From Melitaea cinxia (lineage: Eukaryota; Arthropoda; Insecta; Lepidoptera; Nymphalidae): a stretch of DNA of 64,000 bases. Below are positions 9,312 through 19,577 of this stretch, piece after piece (position 1 is the first letter of the stretch; every line of letters begins with the position of its first letter). A model generated the notes under the pieces. It was not told where the DNA came from and made no database searches. It worked only from the letters and a program-made list of their open reading frames with translations. A program made the translations under genes and the position numbers. The stretch lies in the NCBI RefSeq assembly GCF_905220565.1, contig NC_059417.1, positions 3,852,369 through 3,916,368 of the forward strand, read 5' to 3'.

Positions 9312-10965
9312 TAAGTAAAATAATAAGACCCTTACAACATATAGTAAGAAATATGTGAAAACTTTAAGCTAACGCAATCTGATTCATTATAAAAAAACGG
9401 AACTCAGCACAAAAATGTAGTAATTATTTAAAACAAATTTTTTCCCAATTTTTTTTTAAATATTTTACGGCTATAAATGACAAATAAATATATTTTTGTG
9501 TTACTTACTTATGAAATATGTATGTGTGTAATATAAAGAAATTTATATTTTATTTTATTTGGTAAAAATTAATAAATAGGCACATGTAGTAAGCAAGACT
9601 TATTTGGTATTATAACACAAAATTGTACAGGTCAGTTCTAATAAGGTAGGCTTAGGTTATTATGATCTAGATGAAGATGTTATGAAATTGGACCAAAGAT
9701 TTATTATTTAATAATAAATGAGAAACATGTTTCATAATTATAATACTATAACATGTTATCGTTTATTTTCAACGTTGATCACGTTTTGCAATATTAAAAA
9801 AATGTTTCTAAATTTCTAAGAATTCAGTGCAATAAAAATAATTTCACGGTATAATATTTTAAATTGATAGTTCTGATTCATCTGTTGGATAAATATTTTA
9901 CTTGCCTACGTAAATGATTGAACATTTTATAGGAACTAAATTGATTTAATTGGAACTGGTTGTTAACTTAGAAAACCACGTGTTTAGACACACTTAGCAC
10001 TTAATAGTTAACGCACTTTATATGCTAAAACGTAGCATATACAATCAATTATAATAATTTATTCTAATTTACTTGATCTATCTTTTTTTATTACAAGAAT
10101 ATTTATTTTTATTACCGAATTAGATTATTATTCTAAGGTCTTGCCTCAGACTAAAATAATAATTAGTGTTAAGCATAATTTTGGCCTGAATTTAAAATGA
10201 CTAATCAAAAAGTCTATAGGTTCTTTATCGAGTTACTTCTAAAAAGGATTCTGTATTGAAATAAAGTTGAGAGATTATGTCTCAGATTAATAAACTTATT
10301 AATCTGAGGACTATGTATCTAAGTTAAACTTTGCATTGTCAAATCACAAGTTTTTCCTTAAATTTCGAAACCCTTAAAACCTCACAATATTACACATTTA
10401 AGCTGAAATAAATGGCTCATAATTATGTATGTGATTTTCCTTTACTTTGGTAAATGGGTCAATTTCCTTAACGCTATTTAAGGTTACTAAAATGAAGTGA
10501 ATCTAGAACTAGTTTAGGATACAGACAATCGATTCGACTATCGGATTAAGTTTGATCAATTCGAATTCGTACTTGTCCGACTAAAATTCTAGTTATGCAT
10601 TTCATAATGCTATTATTCAGTTGGACTGGTTTAGGCAGACTATGAAATTTGGCGGGCCAGGTGTTGCGTGCTCGCTTAATTATTAGTTATACGTAAGTTT
10701 GTACATTGATACTTTTTAATATTTATTAAAGCGATTCGGTTATTTTGTAATATGGTTCTCATCATGTTATTAAGCAATAAGTATATTTTGAATTGGTTCC
10801 AACACTGCTAACTGCCGCCGCGTGGAACTTAACAACATTTTTGTTAATAGTAAATGATGGATATGTTTGATAAATGTTAATTTAACATATTATTTATTAT
10901 TTGGCATATTATCAATGTTTTTTTTTTTTTGCTTTTATTTTATCCTGACATTAATTTTATCAGTA
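9312..10965. other. AT-rich stretch, no gene seen
   Basis: About 1.65 kb with no open frame above noise and no recognised repeat. If the 9.2 kb exon is real, this would be intron. Confidence 0.4.
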
Positions 10966-11020
10966 TACTAGCTGTGCCCATGACTTCGTCCGCGTAGAAT
11001 TTTATTAATAGTTATTCTTG
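10966..11020 (-). repeat. Terminal fragment of a repeat E/F-type element
   Basis: 'actagctgtgcccatgactt' followed by 'cgtccgcgtagaatttta' is the reverse complement of the 'acgcggacgaagtcgcggg' end seen at 33.87 and 15.73 kb. Confidence 0.6.
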
Positions 11021-11029
11021 AGTTCACCG

Positions 11030-11606
11030 AACCGTTTCGTTTCACCGAAGATATCGTCATCTTTGCGGAGACGTTGGATGAGTTAGGCCAAATGCTGGCC
11101 TAAACGAGTACTCCTGACGTGTCGGTCTCTGTATGAACTTGGACAAAACGAGAGCTATGTTTAACAACCAAGTCATACCGAGACCGGTATCGGTCGATGG
11201 TACCCTTCTCGAAGTTGTTCAAGATTATATTTACCTAGGCCATACTATCCAACTAGGCCGCAACAACTTCGAGAAGGAGGCCGACAGGAGGATTCGGTTG
11301 GGCTGGGCGGCGTTTGGCAGGCTTCGTCGAGTCTTCACTTCGAAGATTCCGACATTGCCCATAGAATTAGCAAGTTGAAGTGGCAGTGGGCTGGTCATCG
11401 GTCGCAGGACCGATGGCCGTTGGAGTAGACGGGTCCTGGAGTGGAGACCGCGTCTTGGCAAACGCACTGTAGGACGTCTTTCGGCCCGTTGCTTGGACCG
11501 ACGATCTACGTAAGATTGCCGGTGTAGGCTGGATGAGAATTGCAGAAAACCGGGATGTCTGGCGCGAACTTGGGGAGGCCTATGTCCAGCTGTGGACTTG
11601 GATTGT
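11030..11606 (+). pseudogene. RTE-type LINE remnant: RT C-terminal half plus tail domain
   Basis: Translation gives the end of an RTE-clade reverse transcriptase. EDIVIFAETLDELGQML (11047-11100) holds the decayed active-site box: FTED appears where FADD is expected. Next comes NLDKTRAMF-N and DYIYLGHTIQL, then a helical stretch RRIRLGWAAFGRL (11285-11325). About seventy residues normally between SKIP and KLKWQWAGH are missing (junction near 11350-11375). The C-terminal signature RWTDDLRKIAGVGWMRIAENRDVW and RELGEAYVQ follows in shifted frames, ending at the start of the family tail. The endonuclease and RT fingers are absent, and internal stops occur near 11103. It is a dead copy. Confidence 0.8.
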
Positions 11607-11753
11607 TTTTGACATTTTTGGTTACTTCTCTTGTTCTAGAAGTTAGATCGCAATGTAATTTGTAGATCCAATGTCAATTCTCTAAATCAGTCGTCGACAA
11701 AAATTTTAGTAGTCAGTTAATATTAATAATACAAACTTTTCGGTAAAGCTTTA

Positions 11754-11900
11754 GATTAGGTAAAACCGAATTTCGGGACCGTGGGGGGATGGGGGGGGAG
11801 AGGGTGGGGAACGCTACCCCTGGTACCACTGTCACACCTCGGAACCCCATGGTTATGGAGATATCGATGGTTAAAGTTTTGAGGTTAGAAGAAGAATTTC
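11754..11900 (+). repeat. Left terminal inverted repeat of the 1.04 kb element
   Basis: Includes a G-rich tract (11781-11810) and ends about 'ggttagaagaagaattt'. It pairs with 12646-12796. Confidence 0.85.
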
Positions 11901-11920
11901 GAAAGTTAGAGGAACGCTTG

Positions 11921-12110
11921 GCTCCGGCGCTGCGGGAAGTGCAGCCCTTCCGCCCTTGCGTGCGAAAGCACGCTCACTCATGCTCCGTTCCGCAGCGGAG
12001 GCTGGTCGCCTTCGGCGACCAGCCTCAGCCGCTCCTCTACGCATTCGTTCGCGCGCTTTCGCACGGCGGGCGAGGGCTGCCCTCCCTCCGCGCCTCCGCG
12101 GCACAAAAAA
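11921..12110. other. GC-rich hairpin island
   Basis: Several consecutive self-complementary units: GCGTGC-GAAA-GCACGC (11958-11973), CTCCG/CGGAG (11983-12000), a 13-bp stem GAGGCTGGTCGCC with loop TTC (11998-12026) and GAGGG-CTG-CCCTC near 12070. The composition contrasts sharply with the AT-rich window, which suggests a distinct origin or structural constraint. Confidence 0.8.
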
Positions 12111-12645
12111 AACACTCTAGGGGTAGGACAGACCAAGACCACGTGGACAGTGGGGTGCTCCGATTCGGTTTTGGGTATTTTTCGAATTTCTAAACCTATA
12201 TTCTAGCACGCAATGTTACTAATTTTATTAGAATATTATGTCTGACGCGTTATTTTGTTTAAAAATGTCGATTTGTCAGTCGTTAAGCGTCAGTTCGTAT
12301 CGTTTGTTGATCTTGCAATCGAGATCGTTTTTACGTAAATTTGTTCGAAAATAAAATGTGAAAGTTGGTGAATGGAGCATATGAGTGCACTTCCCGCTGC
12401 ACCGGAGTTAAGGTGGAGTCAGACACGGAGCTCTAAGGTATTGTAATATCTCTGAATCACGTAAAGTTAACCCCAAAACTTCAAACACGATATCTTCGAA
12501 ACCACGGGGTTTACGCGAAACGCACACTACGGGGGGCTAAAAAACCCACCGTCCCCACCACCCTTTACCCTCCCACCCCCCCCCACCACCCTTTACCCTC
12601 CCACCCCCATTTCACCCCATAAATTGGAGGCCACTTAACTAACGC

Positions 12646-12796
12646 ATGACCAATTCTTCTTCTAACCTCAAAACTTTAACCATCGATATCTCCATAACCA
12701 TGGGGTTCCGAGGTGTGATAGTGGTACCAGGGGTAGTGTTCCCCACCCTCCCCTCCCCCATCCCCCCACGGTCCCGAAATTCGGTTTTACCTAATC
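12646..12796 (-). repeat. Right terminal inverted repeat of the 1.04 kb element
   Basis: Inverted partner of 11754-11900. A diverged second version of the same sequence lies just inside it (about 12460-12620), including two direct copies of 'caccaccctttaccctccca' near 12555-12606. Confidence 0.8.
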
Positions 12797-12854
12797 TAGA
12801 TCTTAGCCAACTTTTCCATTATATTATATCAATAACATATAATTATATTTCTAC

Positions 12855-13070
12855 TACCGACCTGGCGGACTTCGTACCGCCTAATTTTTTTTCTTGAATA
12901 TAATAATTATATATATCGAAATAAAATATAATATTATATATATTCAAGTTGGATCAAACTGCCCACGGTGTGCTAATTTAATTAAAATCGGCTAAGTAGT
13001 TAAGGCGTCCATCGCGGACAAACGACGTGACGCGTAATTTATATATATTAAGATATAGCTACGGGATCTA
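12855..13070 (+). repeat. Repeat Q copy
   Basis: Begins 'gacctggcggacttcgtacc' and contains 'aaactgcccacggtgtgcta', 'aaaatcggctaagtagttaa' and 'catcgcggacaaacgacgtg', a pattern I know from lepidopteran interspersed repeats. Related ends occur at 25305 and 27690. Confidence 0.55.
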
Positions 13071-13599
13071 TTTTTATGTCTATATAATTTTGATGCGTTA
13101 CGAAATCAAAATGAATAAGTATCAGTTACTTTCCATATAACCGTTATAATTTTTTATCGGAGAAATTAAAATAAAAAGTTATGTGGGTTTAATAGGTTTG
13201 TTAACGTTTTGACATAATTTAAAAAGAAAAAAATTAAGCCATTATCGTATCTCTAATTTTTATTTAACAAAAATAACAATACAAATTTAAATAAAAAGAA
13301 ATTCATTATTTATTTTACTATTTACTGTAAACCAAATCATAGTTAGCATTTTTGTATGATAATCTATTCTATTCATTATATTACCAATTCTACGTTTATT
13401 GACAAAGTATTATAATATATAGAAGTTATATCTGGACATATAACTTCTGAATTTTGAAATTTATTCACTGAAGTATTAAAATGCAACTGGAGTAATAATA
13501 CAAATATTGAAAGAAAAATTAAAACACATGCTCTTATGTTATTGTACACTTGTCATTGGCCTTAATCCGTCTATTGCAGACGATTTAGACAGTATCAGA
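13071..13599. other. AT-rich stretch, no gene seen
   Basis: Nothing supported. A short local palindrome 'agaagttatatc/...ataacttctg' lies near 13420-13450. Confidence 0.4.
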
Positions 13600-13914
13600 A
13601 AAGAGTGTTGCCTAGGACACTCTTCAGGAAAACGCGGAGTCGCCTAAGCTCTGCGCCACCCTCTCAACTTCACTGGCTAGGCTCACAGGAACGACGAGTC
13701 GATACGTGTGGAGCCAGTTCGTGCAGGAGTCTTTCGCATTTTAGAGCTATGCCACGAATGCTTGACAGAGACCCACATCCGGGTTTCAAATGAAGTTTTC
13801 CTTCTCCAGGACCCTGATGATTTTGAGTCAGTTTTATCCCTCGGTCGCCTTTTACGACCCTCACGGGAAGAAAGGGGGTGGTGCTATTCTACTCGGCCGA
13901 CACCACACGGCTTT
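13600..13914 (-). mobile_element. SINE-J-like repeat sharing a head block with SINE-R
   Basis: On the minus strand it begins 'gccgtgtggtgtcggccgag' and continues with 'cttcccgtgagggtcgtaaa' and 'ggcgaccgagggataaaact', which resembles the 'cttcccgtgggtgtcgtaag' / 'ggcgactaagggataacaca' head of SINE-R. The body then differs (CTGGAGAAGGAAAACTTC, CGTGGCATAGCTC). Small open frames inside it are incidental. I do not know its name. Confidence 0.6.
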
Positions 13915-14729
13915 TATATTATTACTAAACACAAAATGAACAACAAACAACAGAAATATCCAGTTTAACAAATAAATATAAATAAAATTAAACGAAATTG
14001 TGTTGTGTTTTTCCCATTAATTAAAATCACTAAGCCTTAAATAAATTATCTACCAACTCTACTTCTCTGTTATTTAACCCTTCAAAAAGAGAGACAAAAA
14101 ATAAGACTGTTGACGTCATGACTATAATGTTGAATATTTTTTGGACACTCCATCAATGGAACCGGTTTGAGATTGAAATTAGTCGAAATGAGATGATTAT
14201 ATAGATACGTTACAGGTTAAAATCAATATCAGAATAAATTATTTTCTTCTAGGAATCACTAAATTTCCCTCTCGTCTTGTCATTAACTAGCTTTGTCTAA
14301 AATGATTTGGTTAGAACAATCTAGTTATACTGAAAAAGCAGGCTGTATTATTATCTGCTTATTTTGTGAGGCATAAAATGAATTTCGGAATAAGTTGAAA
14401 TTGGTGTTTTTTACGTTCATTGGATACGGATAGTTTGACCTGCGGGCGGAACTATCGTATGTATGTATATAGATACGTCAAGAGTAAGACCCACATGCTC
14501 TACAAAAAATAAATACGAGCACTAGGAAGTAAGCGTTGAGTTGACAGTTCAGAATATAAATTATCCTGATCAGTTAAAATAAAATTATATTTTGCAGGCT
14601 TAGGATGGCGTTTTGAAATTAGGTTAACGACACTAAGTGCTAAAGTATTGAATGTACCTTTACCATCACTGTATCTTTAGTCGATTGAACCCGTAAAAGT
14701 TATCGTAACGCCTATATCGCTTAGAAAAA
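13915..14729. other. AT-rich stretch, no gene seen
   Basis: No supported feature in about 0.8 kb. Confidence 0.4.
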
Positions 14730-14998
14730 TGTGTTTCCTTGCTAACGAAAAAAAAAAAGATTTCAATTATCTGAAACAGTGATATGAACGAAAAAATAGT
14801 CAAGGAAATGCGCATTATCAGAGATTACCCAAGAAGTACTGGTCGGGTCTCGATCTAAATGGGGTCACATGACAAGCAACACCTTTCGAATAAAAAAGAA
14901 TCATTGAAATCGTTTCACCCAGCAAGAAGTTTTGAGGTAACATACATTAAACAATACAGTCGAATTGATAACCTCCATTTTTGTAGTCGGTTAAAAGT
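14730..14998 (+). mobile_element. HINE-A copy, full-length monomer
   Basis: Arm decayed to 'gtttccttgctaac'; the core blocks and the 'ttgtagtcggttaaaag' end are intact. Confidence 0.75.
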
Positions 14999-15418
14999 TG
15001 AATCTCCAAATGACTGAACAGATCTTCATTTGCATGATAAATATTTATAAAGTAAATTCTTTAAATGAAATAATAATATCAAAATGTGTTAATACGTTAT
15101 CCAGGACCTGTAATGCTGCTCATAATATTTAAACAATAGCTGATAATTTTGTGATGTGATAGTGTGATATTAGATACTCATACATTTTTATACTTTTGTC
15201 TGACATAAGTTATGAATAGTGATGCAATAATTACGAACATCTATGACAGACGGAGTCACGGCTTCGATTCACGCTTTGATACAATAATAGTTTGTTTCAC
15301 CTGACATTTAGCGTTCTAACAAAACATTGGTATCCTTGAAGTTATAGTTAATTGATAAAATGTGTCTGAATTTATTTTAACAAATAAATGAAATGCAAGT
15401 TCGAAATAAAAATTATAA
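14999..15418. other. No gene seen
   Basis: AT-rich, with no recognised repeat. Confidence 0.4.
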
Positions 15419-15738
15419 TCTATACAAACAAATAAATATGAGAAGTGTCTGTTTGTAATATTAAAATAACCTCTTTTTACTAAATGCACATAGATGTATA
15501 CACGGTACATACACCAAAATAAAATTTATCACAATTTTTGTCTGCCTGTCTGTCTGTTTGTTCCGGCTAATTTCTGAATCGGCTTGACCGATTTTGACGG
15601 GACTTTCACTGGCAGATAGCTGATGTAATAAGAAGTAACTTAGGCTACTTTTATTTTAGAAATTTATTTATTTTATAACTTTGCAAACTGAAAAATATCT
15701 TTTTTGTTAAATTCCACGTGGACGAAGTCGCGGGTACT
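15419..15738 (+). repeat. Repeat F copy
   Basis: Colinear with 7247-7575, including the 'ggcttgaccgattttgacgg' motif (15581-15600) and the 'acgtggacgaagtcgcgggt' end. A SINE-G copy follows after a few bases. Confidence 0.8.
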
Positions 15739-15742
15739 ATAT

Positions 15743-15995
15743 AAACGCCCGTTGGCGCAGTTTGTAGTGACCCTGCTTTCTGCTCCGAGGGTTGTGGGTT
15801 CGATTCCCACCCCGAGTCTGGGTGTAATATAAATATTTATTTATATATGTATTATTTATAAGTATGTTTATCGAAAAAAAAAATAATATATATATATGTA
15901 GCTATATACCACTCGGCTGTTACCTATAACACAAGCATTAAGTTGCTTACTTTAGGAACAGACGACCGTGTGTGTATTGTGTAAATAATTATTAA
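15743..15995 (+). mobile_element. SINE-G copy (tRNA-derived)
   Basis: GGCGCAGTTTGTAGTGAC serves as A-box region and GGTTCGATTCC (15800-15810) as B box, followed by 'gtctgggtgtaatataaat' and a tail block 'aacacaagcattaagttgct'. Flanking sequence forms no acceptor stem. Confidence 0.85.
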
Positions 15996-16527
15996 AAAAA
16001 AAAAAAGCTTATTGTTTTAGATTTGTCAGGGTTTGAATTATTTCTTTTCTTCGGTTAAAGAAAATTTGGTCTAAACAGGCACAAATAGAGGAAGGTTTTT
16101 TTCTATATCCCATTTGCTTTAAGATGTATTATACGCATTTGTTCATACCAACACATTACCAACTTCTTCTTTTGGAAATTAAGTATTTAAGGATCTTTAC
16201 TACGAGTATTTTGTCAGTTTGATACCATATTTTGGCAAAAATGTAGCTTGCAAATATTTCATTGCTAGGTTCCTTGGTTGTTATGTAGACATCTTTTCCT
16301 ATATATACGATTCAAACTTGAACACTAGACTGATAGCTAAATTTGAATGGACGACCATTTTAGGATCCACGTGCTTTATCTTCACGACGTTGCTATCAAT
16401 GTAATATTTTTGACATGCATTTTATGAAGGTTGTTCTGATGTAATGGTGCCAGGTTTGTTTCAACAACCACGGGTATGATTCTCATGCAGAGGATGTATG
16501 TGAGTTTATATAACTACCTAATCCTAT
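15996..16527. other. No gene seen
   Basis: An open frame at 16219-16404 has no features and is probably chance. Confidence 0.35.
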
Positions 16528-16535
16528 TTGTTTCT

Positions 16536-16810
16536 CAGGGCCGTCAGGCCGTTTAGATGTCTGCAGGCCTCGGGGCAATAAAGAAGTGGAGGCCCCTTGG
16601 CCCAAAATTATTTCCCAAATAAAAAATAATATATATAAAAAAAAGATAAAAGTTGAAAAAAAATATATATGAAAGGAAATGTTGTTTACTACTGTTTAAC
16701 AGTCTGAATTTAATTTATTTTTTTCCGAAGTCTCTATTATGGAGACTCCTCCTCTCTTGTGGAGGCCGCGGTGCTGTAGTCCCGGTTGCCCTCCCTTAAA
16801 TCCGGCCCTG
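16536..16810. mobile_element. hAT-type MITE with 8-bp target duplication
   Basis: Ends are CAGGGCCGT... and ...CCGGCCCTG, an inverted pair beginning CAGGGCCG as in many hAT elements. The octamer TTGTTTCT directly precedes the left end (16528-16535) and directly follows the right end (16811-16818), the 8-bp duplication expected for hAT. At 275 bp with no open frame, it is non-autonomous. Confidence 0.9.
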
Positions 16811-17657
16811 TTGTTTCTTACATAGTTGTCATTGTAGATCCATCGTGCTTTGGTTAACATGTAAAACTGTCGGTCAGGTTAATATCATAGACATTTGATA
16901 ATATTTCCCGTGGCAGGTAAAGTATCTGCGAAGCCGTCCTGAAACAGCAAACTAGATAAAGTAACGTAACTCATACGTGTATGAAGAAGGCCTTTAAAAT
17001 GTTATGTTAAGGGCAGTCTTTTTATCTTTTTTTTTTTATAAAATTTGTTAAAATCATTGACACGAATAAATTAGAAAAGATATATTGATAACATATGCAA
17101 TTGTTTCTCACGCTTTTATATAGGGTAAAAGCCGGATAGTTGCCCCACTTTTCGAAAAAGCTTAATTTTTTTAAAATATGAACTTGCTGAAAATTATTTA
17201 GTATGTATCTCAAAACATAGGCCTTTTATCTTCTATAATAGCCTATTTTTGTGTACATAATTAACAATGGTTTTGAATAAATATTGTTTTATTTCACCTC
17301 TCAGAAAAGGGATAGTTGCCTACTATGGCGGATAGTAGCCTAGCGTGGAAAATGCTTCGAGGGATACTTGCCTCGTGCGGGGATAGTAGCCTCGGTAAAT
17401 TTTTTTTTTTTTAGATAGAAACAAATTTATATCAATTAAATTAGTCTTTATTATTTATTTAACAGTCCTTATAATTTACTGAGATCTTTTATTAAGTATA
17501 ATGTGAAATAATAATCATAACATTATTAAATAGTTTTCGTTTTTAATGATTTTAATTATAAAAATATTATTCAAACCTAAAGTTATGTTAGTTATTATGA
17601 AATATTAGCATTTATCTTAAAGATATAATAATTTAGTAATTAACTTTGGCGTTAACT

Positions 17658-18805
17658 TTAATTTTTGCCAGCAGCTAAGGTTTCCAACTTTCCACATCTT
17701 TGATAATAGTTCTTGAATGTGGTGCATGTTTTATGCAACCACATCTGACATGTATCACATAGAATCCAATCTGACTTTGATTTCGTTAAATTGTAATTCT
17801 CATAACATTCTACGCAATAATTATCAATTTTTTTAGTAGAAACTTTTTTATTCGTATTTACTATTAAATTATCATTTTTGACTTTTAATATCTTTTGAGT
17901 GTCTCTTATCGATTTTTCGTCCTTGCTTCTTTTGATTAGGAGTCCTATGGTGGCTTTTCCTTTAAGCATTTTTGAGCTGAATTTATTTTCTTCACTTTCA
18001 CTACTGTCGGAACTGTCAGAACTGTAAATTTATAATCTTCTCTTCCTTAATGTTTTTACTTTTTCCTGTTTCATAATATCTGTGTTATCAGATTCAATTT
18101 CACTGCCTTTCTTAGCTAATACTTTACCAATTTTATTATTTAGTTGGACACCGATTTCATCCATATTAAATATTCTATCTGGCTTATTCAGCAAATTATT
18201 CTTAGTTAAAGTAGTTATTAAGAGTTCGAAAAAATTTGCAACTTCTGTTCTGTTGAGACCCTCCGCTCTTTCAATTGATAAGCCCTCAGCTTGTCTCAAA
18301 GCTATTTCAGGATTTCTTTCAAGAAAGCTTTTTAGCCATTGCGGTCCAGCCATTTTATTCTCATTGTTAAAGCTGTGCTTTATTTCAACTTTTCGGCAAA
18401 CTGATAAGCTAATTGACGAATCACAATTCTGTCAGGAGGTAAACCGGTGTCTCCGAGCTTCAATATATGAGCTACCAGTCTTTTTTCATTTTCGAAGCCA
18501 AGAACAGGATATTTTCCTAGAAGTGACAAAAAATACAATTGCGTCAGCTAAGAAGGTGTGTAGATAGAATATTGTATTTATACTGCAGGACATCTTTAAA
18601 TCGAAAATATACCTTGAGTTAGTAGTTGCTGGTTACTTGTTTCGTAGCGTCTTCTTAAGGTTCGAGAGGATATTCCGTATGTTCGAGAAATTTCATTGAT
18701 ACCTTTTTTTTCTCTCAATTCTTCCAAGGCAAGTTTTAAGGTATCTTCTGTCCAGTTGATGTTGCGTGGCACCACGCCTGGTTTTCGCTTATATTTACGA
18801 GTCAT
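17658..18805 (-). pseudogene. Pogo-like transposase pseudogene with Psq HTH and C-terminal zinc finger
   Basis: Exon 1 starts at ATG 18805 and encodes a Psq-type helix-turn-helix (about residues 15-55, with NEISRTYGISSRTLRRRY). A canonical GT-AG intron (18612 to 18517, 96 bases) separates it from exon 2, which opens GKYPVLGFENE and continues with a CENPB-type second DNA-binding region (LPPDRIVIRQLAYQF, PQWLKSFLERNP). A one-base frameshift lies near 18393. FNMDEIGV holds the first catalytic Asp, but the sequence then jumps from VLAKKGS to the C-terminal linker, so the second and third catalytic acids are gone. An in-frame TAA (18030-18032) splits the linker; an acidic SSDSSDSSESEE stretch and a CxxC...CxxC..WLHxxC finger (about 17700-17815) follow. 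The protein cannot catalyse transposition. Confidence 0.85.
18517..18612 (-). other. Spliceosomal intron in the transposase pseudogene
   Basis: Donor CAAG|GTATAT and acceptor TTTTTTGTCACTTCTAG|GA join exons in phase, giving LLTQ-GKYPV across the junction. Retention of the intron is expected for a DNA transposon and argues against a retrocopy. Confidence 0.75.
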
Positions 18806-19577
18806 TTTGCTTATCTAGAATAAATATATAAAACAGTTGAGTAGATATTTATTTTAATTACAACAAGTTAGTCACAGTAAATTCGAAAAAACAAAAAAAA
18901 AAAATGAAATTCGTCTTTACTTGTTAAAAAATGTTTAGTTTCTCTAGGGGCAACTATCCGCGAAAGTAAGTAGGGCGACTATCCTTTTTGATGCGGATAC
19001 TTGCCCTTTACATTTGCAAAATAAATAAAAATTATTTTGCAATAAAACATAACAAACAATGTAATTTAAACTCTAATGCATGCGAACAAACAAAAAGTTG
19101 ACTGAAACCACGATCAGTAATAAAAATATTCAATAAAAATGACTTACCAATATAAGTATAACGCACGTCAAAGTTTCGCCGCGGAAGATATTTGCTCACA
19201 CGGACAAAACACGTGCGCCTATTCCGATGGCTTACATCGCACTAAGGCCTGTGGGGGGTCACTACTTATTGTAGTAAAGCGCTAACACAACTTATATTCC
19301 TAACATAGTGTATTAAAAACCGGGGCATGTATCCGTCCGAGGCAACTATCCGGCTTTTACCCTAACGGTATCATAAACAATTTCGACACTTGCGTTTCTT
19401 GAGAGGTAATGATTTGGAACTTTATTTGGTATTTGGAATGTATTAGCCACTCTAAATTTAAAGAGGTATATTTATATGTTTTATGATGAACAGTTAACTT
19501 TTGGTCATGGGCCTATCTCTTGATAATTTAATATAAAATAAATAGTATTGATCTTAATATCCAGTAATATTAGGTAG

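Larger units (their letters stand above)
11754..12796. mobile_element. Long-TIR DNA transposon, TA target duplication
   Basis: Sequence 11754 to about 11900 reappears inverted at about 12646-12796 with few mismatches, giving roughly 145-bp terminal inverted repeats that start GATTAGGTAAAACCG. TA lies directly outside both ends (11752-11753 and 12797-12798), consistent with a Tc1/mariner-like TA duplication. No transposase is visible, so this 1043-bp element is non-autonomous. An inner 22-bp inverted pair (11922-11943 and 12386-12407) and a GC-rich hairpin island lie between the arms. Open frames at 11789-12193 and 12646-12897 arise from the repeat and the island and do not look like genes. 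Confidence 0.8.
17123..19362. mobile_element. Pogo/Tc1-mariner-type transposon, 2.24 kb, TA duplication
   Basis: A perfect 22-bp terminal inverted repeat starting GGGTAAAAGCCGG lies at 17123-17144 and inverted at 19341-19362. TA flanks both ends (17121-17122 and 19363-19364). Inside each end the motif GGATAnTnGCC recurs: 17310, 17330, 17362 and 17381 on the left; 18949, 18974, 18995 and 19324 on the right in either orientation. These are plausible transposase binding sites. The interior carries a minus-strand transposase pseudogene. The perfect TIRs and clean TA suggest a fairly recent insertion, while the interior is deleted and disrupted, so it probably moved with help from an intact relative. 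Confidence 0.9.

Noticed and set aside
11789..12193. 134-codon plus-strand frame and its 77-codon antisense
   Set aside because: Both lie in the TIR and GC hairpin island of a transposon. They are long only because GC-rich DNA has few stops.
12646..12897. 83-codon frame
   Set aside because: It covers the right TIR of the 1.04 kb element. The left TIR is the same sequence inverted.
15743..15810. tRNA gene
   Set aside because: A and B boxes are present but there is no acceptor stem. The same head recurs in three SINE-G copies with a common non-tRNA body.
18082..18567. 161-codon plus-strand frame
   Set aside because: Antisense to the pogo-like transposase exon. The minus strand carries the recognisable protein.
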